This document shows positions 54,519-64,000 of a stretch of 64,000 nucleotides of DNA, in pieces. The stretch is from Isoetes taiwanensis. Lineage: Eukaryota; Streptophyta; Lycopodiopsida; Isoetales; Isoetaceae. The DNA is taken from the NCBI GenBank assembly GCA_021234155.1, contig JAJEKV010000012.1:3661789-3725788 (forward strand), read 5' to 3'. The position numbers and the translations under genes are program-made. How positions within the stretch are numbered: the stretch's first letter is position 1; every line of letters begins with the position of its first letter. Under the pieces are notes generated by a model that ran no database searches, had not been told where the DNA came from, and saw nothing but the letters and a program-made list of their open reading frames with translations.

Positions 54519-56829
54519 CAGGTACATTTGTTCGCACCCCTAATATTTCTGCCCTGGAAAAAAATGTGGGCATGACACGTGCCCTATAAAAAATAAAAAA
54601 AATGAAAAACTAAATTCTATTAGTGTGACGTCACCGTGCTCTCCTGCTGTCTACGCCCCCTTTCTTTCTTCCCCTGCAAGCAATCGTTCACGGGCATTTA
54701 CAAGCAATCTCGCCGGGCGGAGTATTCACGGTTGTTGCCGCTCGCCTCGCTATGGCAAAGAAGATTTTGGCAGCCATAGCCACAAGCTTCCGGTACTGGC
54801 TTGTTCATCCTATGCATCGGCAATTAATTTGCAATCTCTCCGAGAATTGGCAAACCCTTTAAAATCGGCAAGATTTGCCCCCTCGTTCTTTGCTTTCTAG
54901 AATCGGTTGTTCTTGCCACCCCTATAGAATCGGTAGATATGCAAGCTCTTGATCTTCAACTGAGCCCCGCACTCCTCCCCGATTCTAAAAACAGTTCGAG
55001 AGAAATTTTCAAGGATGCCACGTCTTGACACAGTGTCCTACTGCACCAACAGAAAGCTTCCTTCTAGAAACAGAGTTCGTCAATCTTTGGAAGCACCAAA
55101 CTGTAAGTGGGTTTTCCTCTAATTTTTGTTCTTCACGCTTGTGGCCATAGCCACTTATTCTTCCATATTTATTTCCTTCCGGCTTTCGGGCCTCCATAAC
55201 GGCAACCATACGCTCCAATTGGACTCTTCAGACGAGCAAGCATTGGTGCATTTTTAGCCCAACAAAGTTCAACTATTTATTTATTAGATGTGATTTTGTT
55301 GTTTCAAGCCGGTTGAGTGAGACTCAAATCCTCGCCATTTGCCAAATTTCAAAAGAGGGAGCTCGTTTATAATCTTGATTTCGGCAGACGCAGTATAATT
55401 AAACCCCGCAACCTTGGGCTCCTTGAAAAATAAGCTTAGAAATTGGCCCGATCAATAGTAAGAGCCTTTAGCTCTTTCTTGGAGAGCCGAATTATATTAG
55501 GCTCCGACTTCGAATTGTTGGAGTCAGGCTTAATCCCAAAATGGTCATTTCTTTATGTATGCGGTCTATTATCGCGCTCTTTCCAAACCGCATTCAAACT
55601 CGGGAAAAGATAGGTCAGGCCGAGAGTAGGATTAAATTGATGCGCCTGTTGCCCAGAGAAGTAATCAAAGGTCGTTTGTAAAAACGACTCTTTGTAAAGA
55701 GCATCTATTTGGGCCTCTCTTGAGGCAATCAAAAACTGTGGCCCCTGTCCCCATGGCCGCACTGACAAGAATTAGAACCCAGTGTGAATCTCTTTAGAGA
55801 TTTGGGGAAAAAATAGGGGCGGACTTGAAGCATAGGCTAAATTTGTAGCCCACCATCATAATCGACATGAAGATAATATAAAACCTGGGAATTTTTGGGT
55901 TCCTACAGAAATCTTTTGTATTGCCCTCCTTCACTCTAATAATTTCACCGCTCTTCAAGCCCGCTCCCAAAAGATTGAAAGTTGTGAGGGAATAGAGATA
56001 AGAATCCTTAATAGATGCCACCCAGCCATTAATTTTGCATTCAATATGATTCTTCAACAGGTAAATCGAAAGAAAATTAACAAGTAAAAACTCCAACCTA
56101 CTTCTTGGCGGTATAATGATAGAGAAAAGAAGCAAAAAAGTGAGAAAATTATGAGGCTTTGATTCCAGAAACTATGGCAGCTCAAATTTCGCAGGCCTCT
56201 TCAGGCAATAGAACTGGCAGTGCATGTTATGTGCCCCTTTCCCTACGATCATGCTCTCTGAACCGGTAAATTAAATTAAATATTCTGTGTGATATCACAC
56301 ACTGTGTAGATATTGCCGTAGATATTTCATTCATAGCTCTTAAATCTGTCTGAGATTGCCAGAAAGACACAAGGGTCTTTTTCATTAACTCATTCACGGC
56401 TTAAATTCGAAGCCAACGCATCTTTCTTTCACTCTTTGGAGCCATTATTTTTGCAGAGGCTAGCATTAAAAAATGATAGCAATTTTAGCTGAAAATTTGT
56501 GAGAATCATGCCAGTTTTTCCAAGGATTTCTGTGCTCTCAAAACTTCTGCCCTTTTTCATGATATGGGTGACGGTAGTCATAATGTCTGTTCTGGCCATA
56601 CATTCTAGAATCAGGTTCAAAATGGGTCGGAATTAGCTGCCTTCATACTCGCCAAAGACAAACAACAAAATTTGGGGCAAATCAGAGTGTTATCACCACA
56701 GAATTAGATCGATGTTCTAGCCTTCTTTTGCACAATATTCATCTTTCTTGCTTCGGCAAATTGAAATCCTCAAAGAAAAGTTGTGTCACAGGCAAATGAT
56801 CCTCAGTATAAACTGGAAACATTTTGAAT
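54519..56829. other. Spacer with promoter-like start of an unidentified transcription unit
   Basis: A perfect bZIP/CRE-type TGACGTCA lies at 54626-54633, followed by a pyrimidine-rich leader and an Ala/Ser/Arg-rich frame (54625-54900). ATG 54750 opens MAKKILAAIATSFRYWLVHP, a transit-peptide-like but short frame (about 36 codons). A good donor (AACT|GTAAGT, about 55102) follows. This could be the first exon of the PPR gene that is decayed at 56.8-58.8 kb. No gene is supported at 55260-56829. Confidence 0.35.
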
Positions 56830-56987
56830 TTTGTAAACTGTTGCCAGCATACATCCAGTAACACCATTAATTGATATGTATCATAAGTGTGGTTATTGTG
56901 AAGATGCACAGGAAACCTTTGATAAGATGTCAGTTCAAGACATTGTTTCGTGTACTTTAATTGCAGGATATGTTGAAATGGACTCAG

Positions 56988-58115
56988 TGTTAAAATTTGA
57001 CGGTTTTCTAATGACAGGCAAAATAATTTTATGCCTTTCGCATGACAGAAAGTTCTCAAATTCCAACCTTTCAAATGCCGGACAAAAATTTAAAATGACA
57101 GAATCCAAGTTTTTAGTAAAAAAATATAGAAAAAATACCAATTTGTATTAGTTGCATTATAACTCAAACAAGAGTACATAAATGGATCAAGTAACGAGTG
57201 GCATTGCTCTCCTGTCTTCTGCTGTATACCAGTACTTAAAATATGCTTGCCAATCTATAGATTCAAATGGTTCATCACACAATGAGACCAACATTGTTGC
57301 ATCAAGTGTCTCTAGGTTCATACGAGTTCTTATAGTACTCTTGATAGCATTTTGGCGAGAAAAACCTCGCTCGCAACTTGCTATGCTTCCAGGAATGACC
57401 ATGCAACATTGCATAAATTCATTAGGGCCGAAAAACTGTTTCACCAACTATCACAAGTTCCATTTTCATCTCTACAAATAGACCAAGCCACCATCGTACC
57501 TTTATTCTTCACAGCCCTATACATTGCCCCAACAAAGTCTTCTCTCTCACTTAAACATCGTAGCCGATCAATCTTTGAAGCAAATTTCAAAAGTGAAGTT
57601 TCCAGCCATTCTGTAGTTTGTTTATCTCTATCCACATTATTCAAAGGATATGCAATACGAATCGATTCGGCGGCACAGTAGCTCGGCCTTTTCCCAAATT
57701 CCCAATTTTCCCCGCCAAAAAAAAAAGCGTGTATATAGCAGAATACAAATAGTGTTCAATTTTGTTGGATATAATTAAAGGTTGGCAAATTGCATTGACG
57801 ACGAGTTAAATTTGACGACGCATATTAATTATTATAGTAACCATTACCGAAACTTTTTATTTATGGTGATATATGTAGAAAATACAGGCATAAACCATAT
57901 TACATTAAATATATTATATGGATGAGCTGTAAGAAAAAATGACAGGCAAATCTACATTTTTAGCCTTTCAAATGATGTGTAAATATTTTTCTTGTCTTTC
58001 CGATGACAGGCATTTAACTATTTGATGCCCGTCATATGCAGGGCAAAAAAAATTTCTACCCATTTTGACGGGCAAAATAGTCAAAAACGGGCATGAAAGC
58101 CGTCAAATTTTAACA
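56988..58115. mobile_element. hAT-derived non-autonomous insertion, 1128 bp
   Basis: Perfect 16-bp terminal inverted repeats (TGTTAAAATTTGACGG at 56988-57003 and its complement ending at 58115). Inside each end lie further related strings (ATGACAGGCAAA, CTTTC..ATGACAG). The minus strand carries a decayed hAT transposase C-terminus (next entry). The flanks (TTGAAATGGACTCAG to the left, TTGAATGGACTTAG to the right) look like a 14-15-bp duplication with one indel and one substitution, longer than the 8 bp usual for hAT. Confidence 0.75.
57187..57660 (-). pseudogene. hAT transposase C-terminal (dimerisation) domain remnant
   Basis: Two minus-strand segments in different frames: EWLETSLLKFASKIDRLRCL (about 57550-57610), and then IPGSIASCERGFSRQNAIKS followed by TIRTRMNLETLDATMLVSLC (57260-57390). 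The IPxSxASCERGFSxQNxIKxxxRxRxxxETLDAxMxxSL pattern is the hallmark of the hAT C-terminal dimerisation region. The N-terminal zinc finger and catalytic core are missing. Confidence 0.82.
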
Positions 58116-58472
58116 TTGAATGGACTTAGCAAGGAAGCGCTCCGCTTTTTCGAAAAGATGCAAGTGGAAGGTATTTTGCCAAATGGTGTGGCATTTGTAT
58201 CTGGCTTGAAAGCCTCTGGCAATATAGGAGCCATAGTAAAGGGCCAAGAAATGCATGATAAGATTCTACAACAGGGTTTTGAAAGAGACATTTTTGTTGG
58301 TGTGGCTTTGATTGACATGTATGTGAAGAGTGGTTTACTCTCAGTGGCACGACAGGTCTTTGATATGCTGCCCAATAAGAACCTAATAATCTGGGATGCA
58401 ACGATAAGAGGTTATAGTATAAATTATCAAGGTAATTTGACTATAAAATGTTTCGCAGATATGCAAGAATCT

Positions 58473-58524
58473 ACAGCATCACATTTGTATGTCTTCAGAC
58501 AGCATCACATTTGTATGTCTTCTT
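58473..58524 (+). repeat. 26-bp tandem duplication in PPR pseudogene
   Basis: ACAGCATCACATTTGTATGT... starts at 58473 and again at 58499. The 26-bp period is not a multiple of three and moves the PPR reading frame from the 58065-58595 frame to the 58489-58779 frame. Confidence 0.9.
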
Positions 58525-59123
58525 GCAACATGCAGCCGTGGTGGTATTCTGGTCAAAGGCCGGCAATATTTGAAGTTAATGAGAGAAAAATATGATATCC
58601 ACCCAACCAATGATCATTATACTTGCATGATTGATCTCCTTGCACGATCTGGATGTTTGCATGAGGCATTGAAATTGCTCGAACTTTCAACATGTACATC
58701 TATAGAAACATGGATAGCTTTGCTCAACACCTGTAAGAATTATAAGGAAGCAGAAATAGGATTCAGATGCTTTCTGTAGCTTAAAATGCATCCAGAGCAT
58801 TCTACTTCCTATGTGCTTATGGCAAACATTTAGGCAAGCATTGGCAGGTGAAATGATAAAGGTGGAATAACGTTATTAAGAAAGCATACAAAGGCAGGGA
58901 GAAGAATTGCAAAAAGCTTGAAGTAAGAATTCACATGGATTTAAGGAGAATAACCAAAAGCAGTTTGATGGCGCATTGTAAATAATGCAGTTTTTTTATG
59001 AAGTCATGGAACAAACATTTAGGTTTTTTCGACTACATCCTTTTCTGTTAGAGTTTGAATTGAGAAAGTTTGCATTAAAATGCCCTCCATAATAATTGGG
59101 TTTAGAACTAATTCCAAGTTAGT

Positions 59124-59163
59124 GAAGAGAAATGTTCGCGGCGGCGCCGCGATAAATTTCTTG
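59124..59163 (+). repeat. GC-palindrome terminus, copy D (shortened)
   Basis: Like copies B and C but 7 bp shorter in the palindrome (TCGCGGCGGCGCCGCGA, 8-bp arms around one G). Preceded by AGTTAGT and followed by TATATATAA. The shortening keeps full self-complementarity. Confidence 0.88.
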
Positions 59164-59202
59164 TATATATAATAGGGTGTGTATGGGGTCCAAATTTTTT
59201 TT

Positions 59203-59217
59203 GGCCCCTTCGGGGCC
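59203..59217 (+). repeat. Short hairpin GGCCCCTTCGGGGCC
   Basis: Perfect six-base stem with a TTC loop, 40 bp downstream of copy D. Function unknown. Confidence 0.5.
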
Positions 59218-60138
59218 TAAGGGTGTTCTAAGAAGCATATGTATAAGAAAACAATCTCTATGCATATTTTTTTTGTGCTAACCATAATAAATGAAACTAG
59301 ACGTGAAGCCTCTAAATGCCAAATTGTGAAACAAAGAAAAGAAAAATAACATTGCAACTATAGGAACAAGTCCCAAACAAGGGAGGCATTCAAGATCTGT
59401 AATCTGGTCTTTATTTATTACATTTGTTTAATTTGGACATTCATCATTGCGAAGCATTTGGGTACCAATAACTATTCCTGCATAGGGGTTGGGGTCGCCC
59501 CTGTGAGTGCACAAAAATCAGACATAATGGCAAGACCCACTTGTCACATTCACCAAGAGGCGGATTCCACAAAATTGGCCTGGTACATGCAGCAATGAAG
59601 CTTAGGCATTTCTATATGCCTCACTAACTGCCATATAATTGCACACTGAAAAGAACTAGAAAGCGTTCAAAAGTGGATATACACATAGACTATCCGTTTA
59701 CATATATTTTACAAGTTACAAGCCCATATTTCATTCCCACCAGACATGAAGTTTGCAATTGTACAATTCCATCATTTGAACAGTGCAGATATAACTCCGC
59801 ATCGCATTCAGTTGAAATGCGAATGTCATAAAGCAGCCAAATATTTAGACTAAAACACCCATGTAATTCCAGAAATACTAATGTGCATAATGGTTTACAT
59901 CTCACCACTAACTTCTGTTTAACTTCACCCTCTCCAATATGTGCAGTAATATGTGCAGTAGGCATACTGCATTTTGCTGTGTTGCCAAACGTTATCATAC
60001 TCTGCTCATCAATGCGTCTTCATTTTCATTATTGCTATCTCATTTGTTGTAGTCATGGAAAGGAGTAAGCGACCCATTTCCATGTTTACAGTATGAAAAA
60101 TCTAAATATGTAAGATGACCTATAGCATAGAATGTTAC
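59218..60138. other. Spacer without a supported gene
   Basis: No domain or repeat recognised. Confidence 0.4.
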
Positions 60139-60298
60139 CTGAGCAAAATGGCATGATTCTCCACATATTTTGCCATGAAGTGCTTCTTCCTCTCTCCGTT
60201 TCCAATTCCTCTCTATGGCTTTGGCTTTTGCTTCTCTGCTGGTAAAGTCTGCAGGGACTTAACCATTCCTCATCTTTATCAACATCATCATCGGCCAT
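60139..60298 (-). CDS. Candidate 5' exon, acidic N-terminus, unrecognised
   Basis: ATG at 60296-60298 on the minus strand begins MADDDVDKDEEWL. Further on, in a neighbouring frame, SREAKAKAIERNWKRREEEA and LHGKICGESCHFAQ run up to a good donor (CAG|GTAACA, 60133-60138). Both parts look coding, but joining them needs a one-base shift, so this is either a broken copy or a misjudged start. Partner exons should lie below 60131; none was recognised. Confidence 0.35.
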
Positions 60299-61690
60299 CT
60301 GTCAATAACCATCAATTACCAAATACCCAGTATTACCACATATAGAACTCTGCCCTTTTCCTTTTAATAGGAACCTCTCAACAGCAAAGTAGTATTTTAG
60401 CTTCTAACCCTTAAACTATTTCAGCTTCCCCCATACAAAACCGGCAGAGTGCTGCTTCCTTCTCATTAATCTAGCTGCTTTCGCGTAAGAAAGGGTTGGC
60501 TTCTAGAGCACACGCTAATTTGGCTAGAATCAGAAGAAAAAGACGTGTTTTTACACCTAGCAAAGACCTGTGTGCTCCCTTCGCAGATTCCACGGCTCCG
60601 GTGGCTGATTTGTGGTTGCTTCCTCCCGATATCTTGACCAAAGTGATAAAAAGAAAAAACTTATCTTCTGGACAAGAATTAGGAACCCAGAAAGTGGGTG
60701 CTCAACTAGCCAGGGAGCCCCAAATTCTCAAGAATGGCATGGACTGGACTCGGTCAGATTTTGGCTCACCTCTCTCTGCTGCGACAGTCTTGATCCAAGG
60801 CCCAAACGTTCAAACCTTTCTTTTTCGCTCATTCATCCCGCTATTTTGCCATGTCTCGATAAAACAGGCCTTATATGGCTGCATCGGATCTTTGTGCTCT
60901 TCAATCCACGACCATTATGCTGCAACCTCAGAATAATGATATGATCTTTAGAACCCTTCATCCCGTTACTCTTGTCTGCTCCATCCTTTACTCTTCTCTG
61001 CTCCATCCTTCTCGCCTCCGGCTACAAGGGCATGTGCAGTACGCAAAACCTACGCAAGAAATGGCAACCCTAAAAACGGGTGTCTCGATGCTTGCATGTG
61101 AAGCACACCAGATAATACCATAAATGTATAGAAAAAAATACGTACATGGGTCAACCCATAGTAAGAAACCATCATAAGAGAATAAATGTTCTGCGCGCTC
61201 TATAAATACATACTCTATACGAACAACTAGATACATGCCCCAAATCATATAAGAACCATTGTGAAAAAGCCGTATAAATATATGTTTTGCGCGACGAACC
61301 ATTTTTTGTGATATTAAGTATTATAGCTAATGCCAGTTACAGTATCACCCGTAGCTTCATCTATATTATCACATATTAACAATATTATATCAGTGCTAAC
61401 GTATCACATATTGCATTAACATTACCATCATTTATTACTCCAATCCTATATTATAATGTTTTAGTGCGTGCATGTCTTGAATCAAGCCCTAAATTGGGCG
61501 GCCCGAATTTAACCTAAAAGTCGGGCGGTCTAGATAGGTTTTTTTTTCATGCCATTCCTCGAAACCCTAAGGTTCCCACTTACGGTTCCTCCCCTTTATG
61601 CCGTTCTACGTCTGCGCTATCGCCATGGCAAGCAAAGCTCTTTCAGCAAACACATTCTTGCTCTATATGCAAAACCATGGAGCTCTAGCT
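60299..61690. other. Spacer; open frames without clear support
   Basis: A 146-codon plus frame at 60496-60936 starts with TTG and contains DLWLLPPDILTKVIKR, vaguely F-box-like, but nothing else supports it. The rest is AT-rich. Confidence 0.35.
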
Positions 61691-61974
61691 ATGGGGATTA
61701 TGTGGCGGTTCTTCTCCTTTGCATGCATTTTGACTTTGCATGACTTTGGCTCATGCATGCTGGCTTGATGTATGTCTTGCGGCCTTGTAATATAAAAGAG
61801 CAACCATTGTGCATATGGCGATTATGTGGCGCTTCTTTACCCTTGCATGCATTTTCAGTTTGCATGCCTTTGGCTCATGCATGCCGATTTCACTTTGCAT
61901 GCCTTTGGCTCATGCATGTCGGCTTGATGCATGTCTTGCGGCCCTGTAATATAAAAGAGCAGCCATTGTGCATA
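61691..61974. repeat. Tandem duplication (124 and 160 bp) rich in CATGCATG
   Basis: Unit 1 (61691-61814) and unit 2 (61815-61974) both start ATGG.GATTATGTGGCG and end AGCCATTGTGCAT/CAACCATTGTGCAT. Unit 2 carries an internal 36-bp duplication (TTTGCATGCCTTTGGCTCAT twice). Many CATGCA strings (the RY core known from seed-specific promoters) and an ATATAAAAGAG TATA-like string occur in each unit. Confidence 0.85.
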
Positions 61975-63654
61975 TCCCCAATGCATATCCGGCAAAGTAG
62001 GTCTAGCGACAAATGCAATTTTTAATTCGGAAGATGGATAAGATTTAGAAGAGTAGATTCATTGGGGAGTAAGTTGTACTCAATGTTCTCTATTTGCATC
62101 ACATGAACTCCATTCCAGTGAACTCAAGACGAAAGACAACACCCCAGCTGAGGCGATGCTTTTCTTATCTATGGCTTGGTAAAAACCTTATGTGCAAGTA
62201 ATAGAAATAGGACGTGGCATAACAAATGATGAGTATACAGACTTAGGGCATTAACTTGTATAAGTTGACCTTTTTGAAAGGGCAACAGGGGAATACCCAT
62301 GGGGAGGTGCATGCTTGTATGCAGGCGGATAGAAAAATCTAACTCCATATTATGTCTAAGATAAGATGGAACATGGGGCAGATATGGTCTGTAAGGCTTG
62401 CAATTGCTTGTAGTACAAACTAGGATTTAAGCAAAAGTTAAAAATTTAAAGCGTGAAAAAATAACCTAGGCACCAAGTGCTAGATAGTTAAGAAATCTTT
62501 GAATTGAGGGATTTAAAAACATTCGTTTGGAGCCCACTAGTAATTTGTTAACCGTGAACAAGTTAAAATACTTGGCCGGCATAGGAACCACTAACTATGG
62601 CATATAGTTTTTGCAAATTGGAAGCATTTCAAAATGCTGAAATCTGCATAAGGCCATGGTCGAACATTTGGCAAAGCTCAAGATTGTGGCAAGTAACTAC
62701 AACACTCTGGTCAGTGTTATCGAGGTATGTAAAATCTACAATTATACGTAACAAATGTTGAAATCCCATCGAATGCTTTTTTCTGCTCTTGTTAACCTAA
62801 TACAGCTCCGACTGTGCACGGATGGAACCGACGCCACAAAGAAGGCCTGGCTAAAAGTGGAGACAAATAAACTAGGCTAATAGAAATGGACGTATATTTA
62901 GCTCGATTTGTACAGAGCCAAATAAAGCAAAAACCAGAAAGCAAAAAGAATGGACAACCCATCATATTTGAGGGGTTGGCAAGAGGTTTTCGGCACATTT
63001 CGGATCTCTCCAAGCGCCTCAATGACACCACCTGAGGGAAGCCAAAACAAGAGCTGAACAATGCCCTTATTTGAGACTTTGTTCATAAAAATAGGCCATT
63101 TTTCAGGTTTACGTTCATAAAAAATAAAAATAGATTCAGATAGCCGCTTGCGGCTTGGAAACCCTATTTCGATTTTGCTCTAGGACAAAAGAAAAGATGG
63201 CGCGGGGCTTTGCTTGCTTCTGATATGACTATTCATAAGCTACTTTGATCGAAATAAGGCTAGGGATATATGCTGATCAGGGACTTTTTTTCAGACTTGT
63301 TTTCAGGACTCTGATCGAAATAGGTTCAGATAGCCGCTTACGGCTTGGAAATCGCTTTTCGATGGGGCGACTATTTCCGAAAGGTTTTAAGGGTCCGTCT
63401 TCTAGCATCAACACCCTCCCTCTACGTGATTATATTGTGCAAGATCCTGGTCGAATCTGACAAGGATATGGCCTCCAAAATATAAACCATGTGTGTTGCT
63501 AGGTTATTGAAGGGTTTACGTTATCGAGGTCGAGTTTTAGTCGGTTGCACTTAGAAAATGGTCGAGAAGCTGCATTTGCAAACACAAAGCAATAGGAACT
63601 GACGGAATGGGTTTTGGATTTATTCTCCTCCCAGTGTAGCAATTAGAAGTCAAA
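61975..63654. other. Spacer with short direct repeats
   Basis: TTCAGATAGCCGCTT.CGGCTTGGAAA occurs at about 63135-63162 and 63317-63344, each containing the hairpin AGCCGC-TT-GCGGCT (imperfect in the second). About 63464-63535 is a diverged copy of the centre of the fold-back element that follows. No gene supported. Confidence 0.5.
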
Positions 63655-64000
63655 AAAGCCTTTTGCAGTAGCAAAATTGTTTGGGATCATTTGAGATGGC
63701 CAATAGATCCAAACTCTATTATTTCGGTTGCCAAGGCTCTGTATGCATGTTTAGAAAAGGTGCACCTAGTTATCTAAGAAAACGACCGTGTTTTGGCCTC
63801 CGAAACGTAAACCCTGTGTGTTGCTAGGTTATTGTAGGGTTTACATTTCGGAGGCCAAATCATGGTCATTTTCTTGGATAGCCAGATGTACCTTTTCTAA
63901 ATATGTATGTGGAGCCATGGCAACTGCAATAACCGAGTTTGGATCTATTGGCCACCCCGAATGATCCCAAACAATTTTGTTACTGCCAAAGGCGCTATTG
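63655..64000. repeat. Long fold-back element, arms about 160 bp, reaching the window edge
   Basis: Left arm 63655-63815 and right arm 63836-64000 are inverted copies around a 20-bp loop. Paired strings include CAAAATTGTTTGGGATCATT, TGGCCAATAGATCCAAACTC, TAGAAAAGGT and TTTGGCCTCCGAAA.GTAAAC. Differences are single bases. No coding potential. The right end may extend beyond the window. Confidence 0.85.

Larger units (their letters stand above)
56830..58850 (+). pseudogene. Decayed PPR gene, split by a transposon
   Basis: Left part (about 56850-56987): IDMYHKCGYCEDAQETFDKM, then SVQDIVSCTLIAGYVE. Right part (58116-58850): NGLSKEALRFFEKMQVEGIL, then GQEMHDKILQQGFERDIFVG, LIDMYVKSGLLSVARQVFDM and, in another frame, NDHYTCMIDLLARSGCLHEA and a partial E-type segment (IETWIALLNTCKNYKEAEIG). 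These are PLS-class PPR motifs. The gene is broken by the 1.1 kb insertion, a 26-bp duplication at 58473-58524, and stops after 58779. Without the insertion the two halves would join at the AGYVE/NGLSKE loop, as in an intact PPR motif. Confidence 0.85.

Noticed and set aside
60496-60936. 146-codon frame as an F-box gene
   Set aside because: Starts at TTG, and only a vague LPPDIL string resembles an F-box; a competing frame overlaps it.

Overview
The window reads as nuclear DNA of a land plant with a large, repeat-rich genome. The supporting evidence is plant-type PLS pentatricopeptide repeat (PPR) coding sequence, a plant L1-type LINE with a DUF4283-like ORF1, a Ty1/copia element and a second LTR element (both with initiator-Met-tRNA primer sites), Mutator- and hAT-like DNA elements, and GT/AG introns. 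Very low gene density and long intronless PPR sequence fit a fern or gymnosperm. I weakly favour a fern, but the sequence alone does not settle it.

Layout. 1-6.4 kb: pieces of one or more non-LTR retrotransposons on the minus strand, with an unrecognised minus-strand gene (1.5-2.6 kb) that has duplicated exons between them. 8.1-14.75 kb: a decayed transaldolase gene (minus strand) whose intron holds a complete but mutated 6.2 kb LINE with a perfect 18-bp target-site duplication (TSD). 17.6-22.5 kb: a complete, mutated Ty1/copia element with 173-bp LTRs and a 5-bp TSD. 24.0-26.7 kb: a long PPR open frame. 28.5-38.3 kb: an LTR element with ~1.56 kb LTRs but ~6.9 kb of interior with no recognisable protein, i.e. 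a LARD-like element. 38.3-43.5 kb: gene remnants, a 1.56 kb Mutator-like element with 9-bp TSD, and repeats. 43.9-48.3 kb: two arrays of a short hairpin-forming motif (core TTAATGTGGCCA) flanking a two-exon minus-strand gene; a second Mutator-like element (807 bp, 9-bp TSD) sits at the array edge. 48.5-49.9 kb: an intact 480-codon C2H2-like zinc-finger gene, the best single protein-coding gene beside the PPR. 50-64 kb: mostly non-genic, with a decayed PPR gene split by a hAT-derived insertion, several fold-back elements, and a GC-rich palindromic terminus that occurs four times in the window.

How the parts fit: most sequence is selfish DNA that has landed in or beside genes (LINE in a transaldolase intron, hAT-like element in a PPR gene, Mutator-like element in the motif array). 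Likely working host genes are few: the zinc-finger gene, possibly the PPR gene (its 5' end looks shifted), and perhaps the small genes near 44-47 kb. The least explained signals are the four dispersed GC-palindrome termini (possibly rolling-circle transposon ends), the TTAATGTGGCCA hairpin arrays, and the ORF-less young LTR element. All positions and repeat matches were read by eye; no alignment or database search was run.
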